From: Drosophila persimilis
Lineage: Eukaryota > Arthropoda > Insecta > Diptera > Drosophilidae
Length of the DNA: 64,000 nucleotides
Reading direction: 5' to 3'
NCBI RefSeq assembly: GCF_003286085.1
Contig: NW_020825289.1
Location: forward strand, 22,470,001-22,534,000
The position numbers were made by a program, and so were the translations under genes. The notes beneath the pieces are model-generated. The model did no database searches. It was not told where the DNA came from and saw only the letters and a list, made by a program, of their open reading frames with translations. Of this stretch, positions 12,620 to 24,657 are shown piece by piece; position 1 is the first letter of the stretch; every line of letters starts with the position of its first letter.

Positions 12620-15600
12620 CTGCGCATGATGGGCAGCGGTAGCGTGAAGCGACCGTCGCTCATGAGGGGTGGACCCGCTGGACCCGGTCCGGGGAGGGGC
12701 ACCGTGGAAATCACGGATGTCAGCATTGCAGGTGGCACGGATGGTGGCAGCGGCGGCGGCGGTGGCGGTGCCGGTTGTTGTGCGGGGGGCTGCTGCTGCG
12801 AGGGGGGAGGCACCACTGTGATGGGCACGGGCACGGGCAGGGCGCTGTAGGGCGGTGGGTAGTGCGGGTGTAGGATGTCCGGGAGGAGGGCACGCGCCAG
12901 GCCCATGGCTGCGGGATGTGGGTGGTGCAGATGCGGGGGCGGGTGCAGCTGCGGAGGGGGTGCTGACGGCGGTGCATGGTGGCGTCTTGGGTGATGCGGG
13001 GAAAACTGCTGTTGCTGTTGCTGCTGCTGTCGCCTTTCGCGTCTCTCCCGACGTCGCTGCTCCCGTGTGCGCATCTGCTGCTGCTGCTGCTGGGAAGAGG
13101 AGGGGGATGCAGTGAGGTCATCTGTTTGGCATTCGGTGGAGGTGAAGGTGCGTGGCGGGGTGGTGGCAACGGTAGTGGCATTCACATTGATTATATTGAC
13201 ACTGTTATCATTCACGTGATGGTTGCTGCTGATGCTGCTGACAGCTGGCGCTTGTGGCGTTGCAACCTGCTGCTTATCCCCACTGGGACTCGTATTATTA
13301 TTTAGCAGATTTTGGACACTTGTTGCACTAAACACTTTTGCAGCTGCTGCTGTTGCCGCTGCTGCTGGCACACTATTATTTATCTCCACCACACAAACAC
13401 CGTTATTGTTGTTGACAATGCTCGACGTGGGCGACGACGACGCGACCGAGACGCGACTGCTGCTAGTACCGTTATTATTACTATTATTACTATTATTATT
13501 ATTATTATTACTATTATTATTATTATTATTGTTGTTGCTGTTGTTTACTTGAATCGTGAGACTCGGCTGACGCTGGCAGGACTTTGCAGTCCCAGTCGCC
13601 GTTGACGCTGCCAGCACAGCAATGTTGCTAACGCCCTGCTCTGCAGGACTTTCACTGTGGTTATTGTTGCTGCTGACTGCATTAAGAAACACACTGCTGC
13701 TACTGCCTGCATTCGTATTTGGATTCGCATTCGCTGTTGCTGCTGCAGTTGGCGGCACTGCCACTGCATTGGCTGGCACATTCAAACGCATCTCGATGTT
13801 GGCGTTATCAATATCCGACTGGCGTCCCGTTCCCCGCTCAAATCTACTTTCACTCGCGCGAAATTCGGCGTACAGACGCTCGAGTTCTGCCAAACATTTG
13901 TTGGGCCGCAGCACGCTGCCGTCGCTGCTGTTTTTATACGAAAAGTTGCTTGTGCCGCTGCTACTGCTGCCGGTTGTTGTGAACGCGTTGAAATTTGTCG
14001 AGCGAGTGATCGTTGGGTTGATCGTTGGGCGCTCTTGGCTGTGGCTGTCGCGCTCGCGCTCGTGCTCTCGCTCTCGCTCTCCCTCTCCGGCTGCAATGGC
14101 ACAGGAAACAGGTTGAGTGACCTGGCGGTCTGCTCTCAAGCTGGTTTCCTCTATTCTCGTTGTTGCTTTTGCCATTTCGTGCTCATCGCCAGCTTTGCCT
14201 CTTCTCTGTTCATTGATAATGCAATTGGCTTCGCTGCTGCTGCAGTCGCTATCTTTGCTGTTGTTGCTGTTGCTGTTGTCGATGCTGCTGCTGCTTGTCT
14301 TTTCTCGGCTTTGTTGTGATCTTGCATTCGTTGCTGGACTTTGTTTTTGTCTCTGCCTCATTTCCGTTGCATTTGTCGTTTCAGTGTCTCGTTTGTTGCT
14401 GCTTTGCTTTATGTCTGGCGTGAATGAAGCGCAGTTCTAGAAAGAGAGAAAGAGGGAGAGTCAATGTGAAGTCATTAGAGAGAGGTTATATCGAAACTGT
14501 GGGAAGGCGAGAGAGCGGTACCCACATTTAACTGCTCAGCTTACGTTACAAACTTTGGTGAGGAGACATCGGGACTGCCGTACCTTATATTTGATATGCC
14601 TTGATTTAAGTTTTAAATTGTAATTAATGCTAATTGCTGAGGGATTAACCCCGCAACCAGGGAGAGTTCTCTCACTTTACCAAAGGCTGGAATGAAACCA
14701 GTAAAAAGGTGACCCCCCTCCTGGTGTGGGGCAGGAGCTGTGGCATGGACTGTGGAAGTCGCATAAATGTGCGCTTAATTGAATTAATTAAGCCAACGCA
14801 TAAACATAAAACCCGTCACAAGTAATTGTTGTTTCTGTTGTGGGTGCTGTTGGTGATATCCCTGGCTGGGTCTCTGCTGATAAAGCTGTTGCTATGCTCC
14901 CTCCCCCCACGCGCCGGATAATCATACAGACGATAGCATCATCCCCCATCCGCGAGACCCTAAATCCGAACCTGACTCCGGGACTCCGACGCTGACTCCC
15001 TCACTCATCCACGGTATTGGGATGTGGGTTATGGGCCATGCGGATGGATATGACGAGTATGTATGTATATTGTGGATGTGTGATCTAATTATGTTACGCT
15101 GTGTTACTTGAATTAATTTCGTCACAGAAATATAATAGGATTTACTGTTAGCCCTAACCCCCTCCCCCACTATCTCACTCTCCGATTGTTCTAATGGAGG
15201 ATGGAGTCGCTGCTGCTGCTCAGTGGACTGCATTACGATTGCGATTGTGCGGCGCCTCACACAGTGCAATCACAGAAGCAAACAGAGTGGGGGAGAGAGA
15301 GAGCAGACCCGACTGCACAGCCGAAAACCGAAAGTCATCCAGACCTAACGGTGCTTGTGAGCTTTGTTGATTCTTGCTAGAGATGAGCGAGCGCCTAGCT
15401 TGGAGTCCCGTCATAGCACGAGGATCACTAAATATGGGCACGAATATACAGAAAACACCGTGTAGCCCTATTAAATGAATGTGTGTGCACGTAACGCACG
15501 AATCTGAGTTCTACCGAGCTCGTCCCATGCCCATCTTTAGTTCTTTCGCCTAAATCTCTCGTCATGAGTCAGTCGTCAAAGACACATACGCAGAAATAAG

Positions 15601-17234
15601 GTTGGGGAGAAAAAGTGTGGGGAGCGACACATATAATATGCGGATGGGGAGCGTTATGGAATAGAGCTCTGCTTAACCCATTTGTTCCTGCTTATTAAGC
15701 TCTGCGATCCGTGGCGAAGAACATATTGCACAAATCGGATCGGCTTGGATCGGGAATAATTATTTCGCTTGATTGAATACCTGAATGATGAATGGTCCCC
15801 CTTTGACACTGTTCAAACTTCTGTGTTTATTGTTCAGTAATGCATATTATGCGCTTTCAGGAGTGTCCCCGCATCTGTTCCACGACTCTACTTCCACTGT
15901 CTTTGTTCTTTGTTTTTGTAATTTTTGTGCGGTCATTTTCCGTTTCGCTGATGCAACATAAAGAAATTATGGATTATACACAGAAAAACAGACCACATGC
16001 AAAGGATAGGAGTGGGGGCAGTGGTTGCTATATCTATACTCTATATTACAGTATGAATATAAAAGTGGAAACAAAGGGGAAGTATGGCCCCGCCCCGACT
16101 CCGTATTCGGTACTGATAGGCAACATATGGTGCTTATCTGCTGGCGGAGGAGGGATGCTAGCGGCACTTAAGTGCCTAAGTGAAGCATTAGCCCTTATCG
16201 GGTCGTCTGGGTTACGAGGGGGGATGTGGTACATGGAGGGGAAGCTGTCAATGGGCCCGAAAAGGCGACAGTTCGACTTTGCGTTCCCATTTGATTTTGG
16301 AGGCGCCAACAAAATGTCTGTTGAACCCTTGACATCAAATTTGATGGCGCCCCATTAAACAGCTAAAAGCGTAAGTACTCTTTATAGATGAGGCGACAAT
16401 TTTATGGGACCCCGGACTCACCTGCGATATGTAGTCGTCCGTAAAGGAGCGCACTAGACGCTCAGCGGGAACATTTGCCGTTAGTGGAGCTGCTGCTTTC
16501 ATTGGCGATCGTTGCGATCTATCACATGGTTCGGTCTCCGGCTGGGATCCGCTCCTGGGACGAGCCACGCTCGACATGGCCAGGAGGGAGGTCGAGGTCG
16601 AGGTAGAGCCCTTGGCCGAGTAGAGCGACTCGTAGGAGGGCGGCTCCTGGATGGCCGTTGCCGCCGAGGAACACCATTGGGTCAGAGTGTGGGCTGGGCT
16701 GCCGTAGTAGGAGGGGTATGAGTATCGGTTCCGTCTTCCCCCTCCACCTCGGCTAGCGACACTCCCCTCTGCGGTGGCCGCCTGCCCGGCTTTGGCCAGA
16801 TCGAAGCCTGCGATGGCCGCATCGAATGCGCTTAAACTAAAATTTGGAAAGGAAGGCACGGGGGGTAGCGGCAGTGACAGTGGCAGTGATAATAGCAGGG
16901 GCACTGACTCCACTGCTGGTGGGTGGCGATGCGCGTAGATGGAATGGAGGTGGAAGGAGTGGGCTTGTGGGTGGATAGAAGGCTGGTTCAGCGCTGAAGC
17001 CTCGTAGCTGCTGTGCGATTTGTGGAGCTTTCGGTTGAGGCGCTCGTCATCGTCCTCCTCCTCCTCTTCCTCCTCCTCCTCGCCCTCCGAGGAGCTGGGC
17101 ATGGGCGTGCGCTCGTATGGGGTCCAAAGCATGGAGGATAGGGCCTCCTCCACATCCGGCGGCATCCGTTGGCGGACTGCTCCCGATCCTGCTCCAGCCC
17201 CGTGGCTGGGCGTGTTGTGCTCAGACAAGGACAT
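12620..17234 (-). CDS. Large low-complexity protein, N-terminal 876 codons (3' end missing)
   Basis: Two coding exons join in phase 0: 17,234-16,422 (271 codons) and 14,436-12,620 (605 codons plus 2 nt). Both ends have good sites (CGCAG/GTGAGT donors; TTTCTAG and TTTCAG acceptors). The start is ATG at 17,234. An in-frame TGA lies upstream in the same exon, whose 5' edge is an acceptor at 17,318, so an upstream 5'UTR exon exists. The product has an acidic block (residues 51-64), a PPSY WW-binding-type motif (198-201), a long Asn/Ser tract (codons at about 13,474-13,546), Gln/Arg-rich and His/Pro-rich stretches, and a Pro-rich end. No folded domain or membrane segment is visible, so any catalytic domain must lie in missing 3' exons. 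I cannot name the gene. Splicing is well supported; function is unknown. Confidence 0.82.
13474..13546 (-). repeat. Trinucleotide tract encoding poly-Asn/Ser
   Basis: Within the second exon of the low-complexity gene, AAT/AAC codons (seen as ATT/GTT on the plus strand) with a few AGT codons run for about 24 codons. The synonymous codon mix shows this is not a freshly slipped pure repeat. Poly-Asn and poly-Gln tracts are common in Drosophila regulatory proteins. Confidence 0.85.
14437..16421 (-). other. Intron between the two coding exons of the low-complexity gene
   Basis: An intron of about 2.0 kb bounded by CAG/GTGAGT (donor, minus strand) and TTTCTAG (acceptor). Both ends are phase 0, so the frame is preserved. 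I see no nested gene. Open frames near 15,840-16,358 (plus) and 16,046-16,312 (minus) lack codon structure and splice context. Confidence 0.75.
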
Positions 17235-17254
17235 GCTTGCCGCTCCCTCATCGC

Positions 17255-17317
17255 TCAGCGTCGGCGGGGATCAGAGGAGTACTCGATTCGGAGTCGGACT
17301 TGGAGCGAGGCCAGCAT
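17255..17317 (-). promoter_or_regulatory. Upstream ORF in the 5' leader of the low-complexity gene
   Basis: Immediately after the acceptor at 17,318 an ATG opens a 20-codon frame that ends in TGA 20 nt before the main ATG (17,234). It is in a different frame from the protein. A further out-of-frame ATG at 17,251 overlaps the main start. Together they could reduce initiation at the main ATG. This is seen in sequence only; an effect on translation is inference. Confidence 0.4.
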
Positions 17318-17318
17318 T

Positions 17319-20300
17319 CTGAAAGAAAAAACAACAGGAACGAATAAAATAAATCCAAATGTAAATGCCAAATGGAAAATGGAAAACTTTTAACTAAGCA
17401 AATGGCTGACAAATTAAACGCTTACAATGCCCCAATTCCTCGGTTGGAAAAGTTTTCAGGCCTCCTCTCCATGCACCCATCCATCCATGGACCCCTCCCA
17501 TTCCACATCCAATTTAATAAATTGCGATTAAAGCATTTAAAATTGAGGAAAAAGGTTCTCGGTTCTGTATATCCTCTTCGAGGATAGCTGTGGTCCCACT
17601 AAGTGAATATACCCGCTGGCAGAGGAAACCCCCGAGAAAAGCCCAAAACTGAAAAACCCCAAAACGAAATAAGCCAGCAGACATGAAAAACAAGCTTCCG
17701 TTTTGTGGAAAATATATGCAGAAAAGTTTGCAATGCAAAGTTTCTCTGGTAGCATCTACCCCCCGCCACCCAGCCGCCTTCTTCTTCCTCTCTATGCCCC
17801 AAGGAGGCAAGGAAAACTTTGCCGCACACACACCACTCCTGGCGTGGAGTGGAGAGTGGAAAGTAGGCTGTGAGCCAAGTTTAAACAGGCATCGAGTGGT
17901 GGGAAAATGGCTTAACGGCTGTCGGACTAAGCGGGAGACATTGAAACGGAAATGGCTGGCCATGGGCGTCACTCGATGCCAGCCGGAGCGGGAGTGCAGG
18001 GGAATGCACTAGCCGGCGCCCAGCCCACCACCTACCGAGCGAGCAGCCGCAACAATAAGAGTGTGGGGAATGGGGCAAGTTTAAGCCGCATGAACAGGAC
18101 TGAGGACTGGGGCTCCGAAATTTTATGTGTTGCATATCCTGAGGCGCTTGGCTGTTCTAATTTTGTCGCTCGCCCGCTGGCCCTTCCCCGGCGACAACTT
18201 CTTTCTCTTCTTGTGCTACTTCCTCTCCATCTTTTTGGGAGCTTTGTGTGGTTGTGGGCTTCAACCATTGAATTGCTTTCTTTCTTTCTTTATTCTTGTT
18301 GTCTATTTCATTCTCTTCTGGTCGTACCCAATGCTCGTCCAGAACGTGGGGCATACACTATTCTGGACTCTGCTTGCAGCAGGCAGAAGAAGTTACAGCA
18401 CTGTGGCTGTACTGGGGAACTCCTTTTTTTATGCCTTATTTATCTAGTAATTATCTACCAATCTATAATATTTCGCTGCGACTCATTTTAAGAGGTTTCT
18501 TTCTCGACTAAGATTCTCTATCTTTTTCGTGCTTTGTGTTATGCTTAAATAAAGATTTGTGTTAGTGTGCTTCATTCATTCATTGTTGTTGGGGCGCACT
18601 TTCCTCGGGTATGTGTGTGCTTGTTTGTGGCAAGTTTATGTGCATTTCTGGCCTTCATTGTTGTCATTCTCTTTGGTCGCCATTTCATTGTTGCGTCGAA
18701 GAGGGAGGCAGGAGGCAGCGGAAGCAGAGGAAACACTCATTCACTCACACAATGGAATGCCTCGTCGAGTGGCAAGCGCACAAATTAATACGTATGTGCA
18801 ACAATTGAGGGAGAGAGAGAGAATGTGTGCGATTGGCAGAGTGTGTGTAATATGCATGTTACCTACTTTTGTGAGCTTTTAATTAACAACAGGCTTTCCA
18901 CAGAGGGAAAAGCGAAAGAAAAGCCTTGAATCTTAAAAGGCCTTTGTGCGGCAGGCCTTTGTTGGTATTTGCAATATGTGGCATGCCAGTGTCCCTGCTG
19001 GGAGCTCGTTAAAGATTCATTTCTTTCACATATAGTATAGTGTGACCCGATTCCGCTGGATTTGCAGCAGCTTTGAAGCGAAAATCATTCGGTAATCAGA
19101 TATTTCTACAGTTCTTAAAGTTGCTCAAAGAAATATCTCAGCGAAAAACACACCCAGGCACCATTCCCAAAGCCATACAAATATTTATCCAAAGTTCTGG
19201 CACTGCGATAAAGAAAACTCTGAAGAAGAGACTCCCAGCCCACCGCCCCTGCGCAAATGTCACGCAAATGAGCAAAAAATTTTGCAGCTCTTTGCAGCAA
19301 AGCATTCATTGAAATTATTTACATAAATATTCACTGAGTGAGCCTTCTTTGGCATACTCGTATTTTGTATTCTTCATTTTTATATTTCCTATTTTCTTTT
19401 TTTTTTTCTTTATATTTTTATTTTTTTTTTTATTTGACTAGACGTGCGTCAGTCAATCAGAGCACAGAATGGCAGCGGAAAACTTTTTTTTGCCAGCCCC
19501 CCCGCTTGGGAATTCGACAGAAAAAAACTTGGATTGGAGGAGAAGTGGAGGAAGTAGAGGCAAACGAGGCATGGCCAACGACAGCAGCAGCAGTGGAAAG
19601 GAGGCAAATTGCTGCCAGTATGTTTGTAATGCAAACAAACTTTATCTAATTAAAGGAACACGTGTTACACTTTGGGAGTGGAGACAGAGACTGCTCTACT
19701 CTTCCTCTGGTGTCGCCCCCTATCTCGTCTTTCGTCTAGGCAGTGTCTTCGTCATGAGCATCCTCCGAACCATCATCATCATCATCATCGTCTTGGGGAT
19801 CGACATGGACAGCTTCATCTGGGCGTATGCCTTTACTGGCAGCTGCTTTACATTGATGACGACGCACTCGAAACGCTTTTGATGTCTCACTTTGCATTTG
19901 CCGATTCGGCATATCTTCGCATGCGACTCTGTCAATGAATGTCTGTGTGTGTGTCTGGTTGTGTCTCTCTCTATGCTTCCGCTTCCTGTGTGTGAGCCGA
20001 GACTCTGCCGAGACCCCCTTAGGCCTTTCATGGATGACTGGGTTTCGTCTCTAGTCCTGGGACTGGGAAAGGGGAACACTCTGCCTGTCGAGTGCCTTTT
20101 GAGTTGTTTGTCAATATGTAGACCATTATTCAATCAATATATTGACACACATTTCATTTCCTCTTGGCAAACGCGCCACCCAACACCCACCCGAAGCACC
20201 CCCGTCTCACGCCAATAATCCGGCCAAGTGCTAATCGCAAACAAAGTAGTTTTTGCTTGAGTTCCATTTCAATTTCTTTTGACGTTTACTTCGTCCCTTC

Positions 20301-23300
20301 GTTTTGGCCCATTTTTATGGCTCGTGGCTGTTTGGTTTTTTGCTTCTCCCTCGTCTCCGTCTTCGTCTTCGATTCGATTCGATTGATTCTCTTAGCCAGT
20401 TTTACGTACTTTTGACACACTTCCAAGGCTCTGCTCTGCTGCTCCGTCAAGGATGCCCCTTGGGACACACATTTCCGCTTAACTATTGTAATGGGAATGA
20501 GGGCCCCGAACCCGGCACCCGTCATCACGACTATGCTCCCCTAAATTGAATTTGGAAGCCAGAGTCCTCTTCTGTTTGCACATGACTCGGCACAGGACGG
20601 GAACCGATTCCCAGGCATTTTGCTACCCAGTTTCCCATTTTTTAATTTAATTCTGCGCCTTTTGCTGGGGCACTTAAAAAGTTTCCCTTCTTGCAGCCGA
20701 AAAGTAGGCAACGTTGCGACGATCTCTTAAGCCATTCCAAGGATTCCTTTCTTTTCGTTTCGGTTGGATTTTAAGGAGAAAGAAAGATGGTGAAACAGAA
20801 TAGGGGTTACCACTACAACAACAGTAGTTAGGGGATTTGTTATGTCAAGCCAAGAGTAGTGTCGGGAATTGACTCCTTAGGCACAGCCGCCGTCTAATCC
20901 TCATTGAATCGCTTGCCCCTTCCCCCAGAAGAAAAATATTGATTCTGCGTTTGATTCTGCGACTGCAACATTCAATTTAACTTTTCAGCCGGCTACTGTG
21001 CGGGGCCCTTCTTCAATTAACCAACTTAGAAGCACGCCACAAACTTGGCCAAAGGGAACGCGGCCAGACGGAAAGTGTTGAGTGGCGCCCGGTACTGGGG
21101 GTACTACTCACCTTGCCGTAGACGTCCACTGGCAGCAGTCCACTCCTCACCACTCCCCTACAGTCCAGTGACCGAGCCTTTAAAGCTGCTGCCGTTGATT
21201 GCAGCGATCTCTTAAAAGTTTTGGTACCAAGGATCTGACCAAGTTTTTCCTTCTTCTTAATTATGCTAAAAGCAGCAGAAGCAACCACTCTTCACAGCGG
21301 GAGGAATGAATATTTACACCTGCCCCACGGCTAGATGCAAATGTGGCGCCAATGTCAAAGCCATCAAGTAAGGCAAGTGCGGAAGGGGGCAGGTACGAGT
21401 AGACACGCAATTTGAAACACAACACGGCTGGTCCTGTTCCTGGCCTTTGCAGGAGGGTTTCAGATTGAATTTGCGGCTGCAATTGCTATTGCTGTTGCGT
21501 TTTCACTTTTCACATTCCACAGACACGTGCACTGCTTTTCGGCTTCTCAATTGTCTCTGGAGGAAAAGTCTCGCATCTTTCGTGGTCACATGCTCGACAT
21601 ATGGCCGGGATTCGCGGGCTTTGGTTCTGTCTACTCCGGCGGACAACACGAACTGATGGCCGCCGGATGGAACAAAGGCTTTTCAATGCGAACTTGACTT
21701 TTGTGGAAGAACCGAAACCCAACACGGACACGCTCTCCGACTGCGAATCTCTCTCTGGTGAGTCTGCGCAGGGGGCATCCTCGATTCTCAGAAGCACGTG
21801 CTTCCAGGCATTTCCCTCCTTCCTCGCTCTCTCTCTCTCTCTATCTCTCTCTATCGCCCGGTCTCTCGGGGAGGGAGAAATGTTTGTTTACATTTGCCAA
21901 AACAACAAGGAGTTGGAAATAGAGGAGGCCCCGGAGCTGGAGCCAGAGCCAGAGGATGGGATGTTGGTCGTTGCCTACTTTTGGGGCAGCAATGAAATAT
22001 GACTGCTGCAATTGCATTCGTCTCTTGGACAGAAAGCGCCCGAAGGCCCTTTCTGTGACTGCTGGAAGTCGAGCAACAAGCTGCTCCATCTGCTCCATCT
22101 CCATCTCTTAAATACGAATGCGGAAGGCATCGATTCCCTATGATTATGGCATTAGCTTTGAGTGTTCTTTCGATCCGCACTGATTCCATATGGATAATGC
22201 AGTTTAGCAAACTATGGCATTATTTTTAATGGATCCCTCCCTCGCCCGGTGACCGGCTGGCCCTCACGCTTGAGGCTTGAGGATGGAGGCTTGAGGCAGG
22301 ACTCTGCTGGATCGGAAAACTTTTTTAATTATCATTAATGAACACGAAGTGCACAACGGCGGCGAACAATCATTGGCCAAGTTCTGCACTGCAATTATTT
22401 TAATGTTCAATGAGGTTGCAGCAGTGGCAGTAGCATTGGAGGGGCAACAGGAGTGGCAGCAGCATGGGCTGGAACAGTCATCGCCAATGATTTATTGCCT
22501 GGGCCATACTCTGAAGTTTCCGTTTGGCTTTCGCTCAGGGCTTTTCTGGTGAAGACCAAGCCCATTCATTGGATGTACGGAGTATCTGTGGCTGTGTGGC
22601 AGCTTGTATGTGTGCGTGTGTTAGAGTGTGTGAAAGTTGCCGGGCTTTGGCAATTAGATAGCAGACAGGAAGGGAGCATGGGGCATGCGGTATACGATAG
22701 TCCATGAAACAGCGTTTATGTTTAATGCGTTATAATGGCCGTTGTAAGTGTACATAAGTTGATATAAAACTTTTATGGCCGGGGCGTGAGTAGCCTCTGT
22801 GATACCCCCCCCCCCCCCCCCCCCTCGCTGAAAGGCGCCGCCAGATGCACGGAGAAGCAGGAGAGCGGAACAACCTTGTACAGCAAACGAATCCAAGAGT
22901 TATGCCGAAAGTTATCAAAAACGAAATTTGGATTTAATTTATCTCTCGACACCCGAAATAAAGTATAATTTATGGATTGGCAGCGAAAATTGAATTAGGA
23001 TCGAGCATTTATTATATATTTATTGTGTGTATTTAGTGGGTTTTCCATTTCCATGATAAAAAGAATGTGACATTTTTAAGGATTCTCTCCAGATAGATAT
23101 GGTATGGTCCGGGACCTTTTATTGAATTTACTTTCATATTGCCAACCATAAATTATGTTTATATGTACAACAATTTTCCATAATTTATGCCCGCTTCAAA
23201 ACAATTCGTTCCCTGTCGCCCATAAAACCCATCGAAGGGAAATAATTTCAATGGAGAAACCTAAACACGCCTGAATACCTCCCCGAGCAAGGACGCACAT

Positions 23301-24559
23301 GCACACGGACACGCAAACGGAGGGGGAGGCGAGGGTGGAGGTGGATACATGTGTTTGGACAGATATCCGTATCTATAACTGCCTCACAACTGCAGCTCGC
23401 TTGCCGCAGAAAGCCCGATAAAGGAATAAACAAGAAGTTCCTGCTAGCCGCTAGCAAGCCGAAGGCCGTACGCCGTACGCCCTCCCCGTACGATGGAGTC
23501 CCTGCCTGCTGCCACTGCTGGGGGTATTACAGAACCATTTCCATTTCGCCTCTACAACCCAGCCGACCCCTGACCCAAACCCCATTTATGACATATGCGC
23601 AGGTCGTGAGGAGCACAGTGGGATGGATGCGTGCAGCAGCGATTTAAGCGCTTTTCGCTTCAAGGCAGGTTTTTCCTTTCGATGCCAGTGCGTGGCAAAT
23701 GGCTGTATCTGAATCGCTATCCACGGATCCAGGCATCTACGCATCCACACCTGGCTAGGGCCACTCTCCTACCCTTTATGACAAACCGTGGCCAATACGA
23801 GAGGGAAAGGGAGGGAGCGCTAGAACTGTAAAATAGATTTAGGGATGGCGCTGGGGATGGGGCGGAGAAAGGAGAGTGAAAGGAAAGAATTTCAATAAAA
23901 CATAAAATTGCTGACTTCGATTCTTTTGCCATTTAGGTTTCGTTTTCCCTTTTTACACTTGCCACTCGGGCAGAGACCCACAGAGGAGAGGGAAAGCCGG
24001 ACTCGTGGTAGAGTATGCAACAGGCAGACGGAAGCATGTGATTCCGGTGGCCCCAGTTCGTAGCTCTCATAACTTTGGCCATTATCCACCTTTCCTTTTG
24101 GACTTGTATAGGACTAGAGGGTATCTTATGGTCGAATCCCTGTTTTTTTTTTGCCATGGCCATCTGTGGCATTGTGTGGACGCATCTGATGCGTGAGTGC
24201 TTTTTTTTTCTAGAGTAAAATGGTGGCGTGGAGGGTGGCAGAGCGCCAACCTGCGCTCGCCCTTTTATATATTTTATTAGGTTTTATTTGATTTGCACTT
24301 GTTTCGTGCTGAAAGCATTCGCATTGCCCGTTTAGCTGGCAGCTACAGGCTGTAGGAGTCAGAATGGAGAGAGTCGATTTCCCGAATGTAAAACGTTGGA
24401 ATTTACTAAATAATCCACTTTATTCGAGAGTGGGTACGAAATAAACAGAAAGGCGAGAGAGAGTGGAGGATCGTCAATGTACAACAACAGCAAACTTCGT
24501 TCTTCTTTATCTCTCATCAAAACATGGTGTCAAAGTGCTCTTAGGAGTGCTGAGCGTAA
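17319..24559. other. Non-coding: upstream intron, promoter or intergenic sequence
   Basis: This stretch must contain the 5'UTR intron (acceptor at 17,318) and possibly the promoter of the minus-strand gene. I cannot place the transcription start. No exon with good splice sites and codon structure was found. Hydrophobic open frames near 18,127-18,491 arise from T-rich sequence and their reverse strand is equally open. A 20-base poly-C run lies at 22,805-22,824. Confidence 0.5.
22805..22824. repeat. Poly(C) run of 20 bases
   Basis: An uninterrupted C homopolymer in non-coding DNA. Length is likely variable and assembly-sensitive. Confidence 0.9.
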
Positions 24560-24565
24560 TATAAG
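24560..24565 (+). promoter_or_regulatory. Weak TATA-like element upstream of the first CLIP protease
   Basis: TATAAG lies 98 bp before the start codon at 24,658, which would put transcription start near 24,590. No convincing initiator is at that spacing (a TCAGTT lies further down, near 24,624), so this is only suggestive. Confidence 0.3.
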
Positions 24566-24657
24566 ACCCGAGTAGACTGAGTAGAGCTTTCGAGTGTGGC
24601 TTTTGCCGAAGCTATAGGCTCGATCAGTTGCAGCTCATTTCAAACCTCGCCGGCGAC

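Noticed and set aside
13657-14319. 220-codon plus-strand frame opposite the low-complexity exon.
   Set aside because: It is the reverse of Ser/Asn/Ala repeat codons, with no splice sites or starts of its own.
18127-18491. Hydrophobic frame resembling a multi-pass membrane protein.
   Set aside because: Hydrophobicity follows from T-rich DNA. No codon structure, promoter or exon borders.
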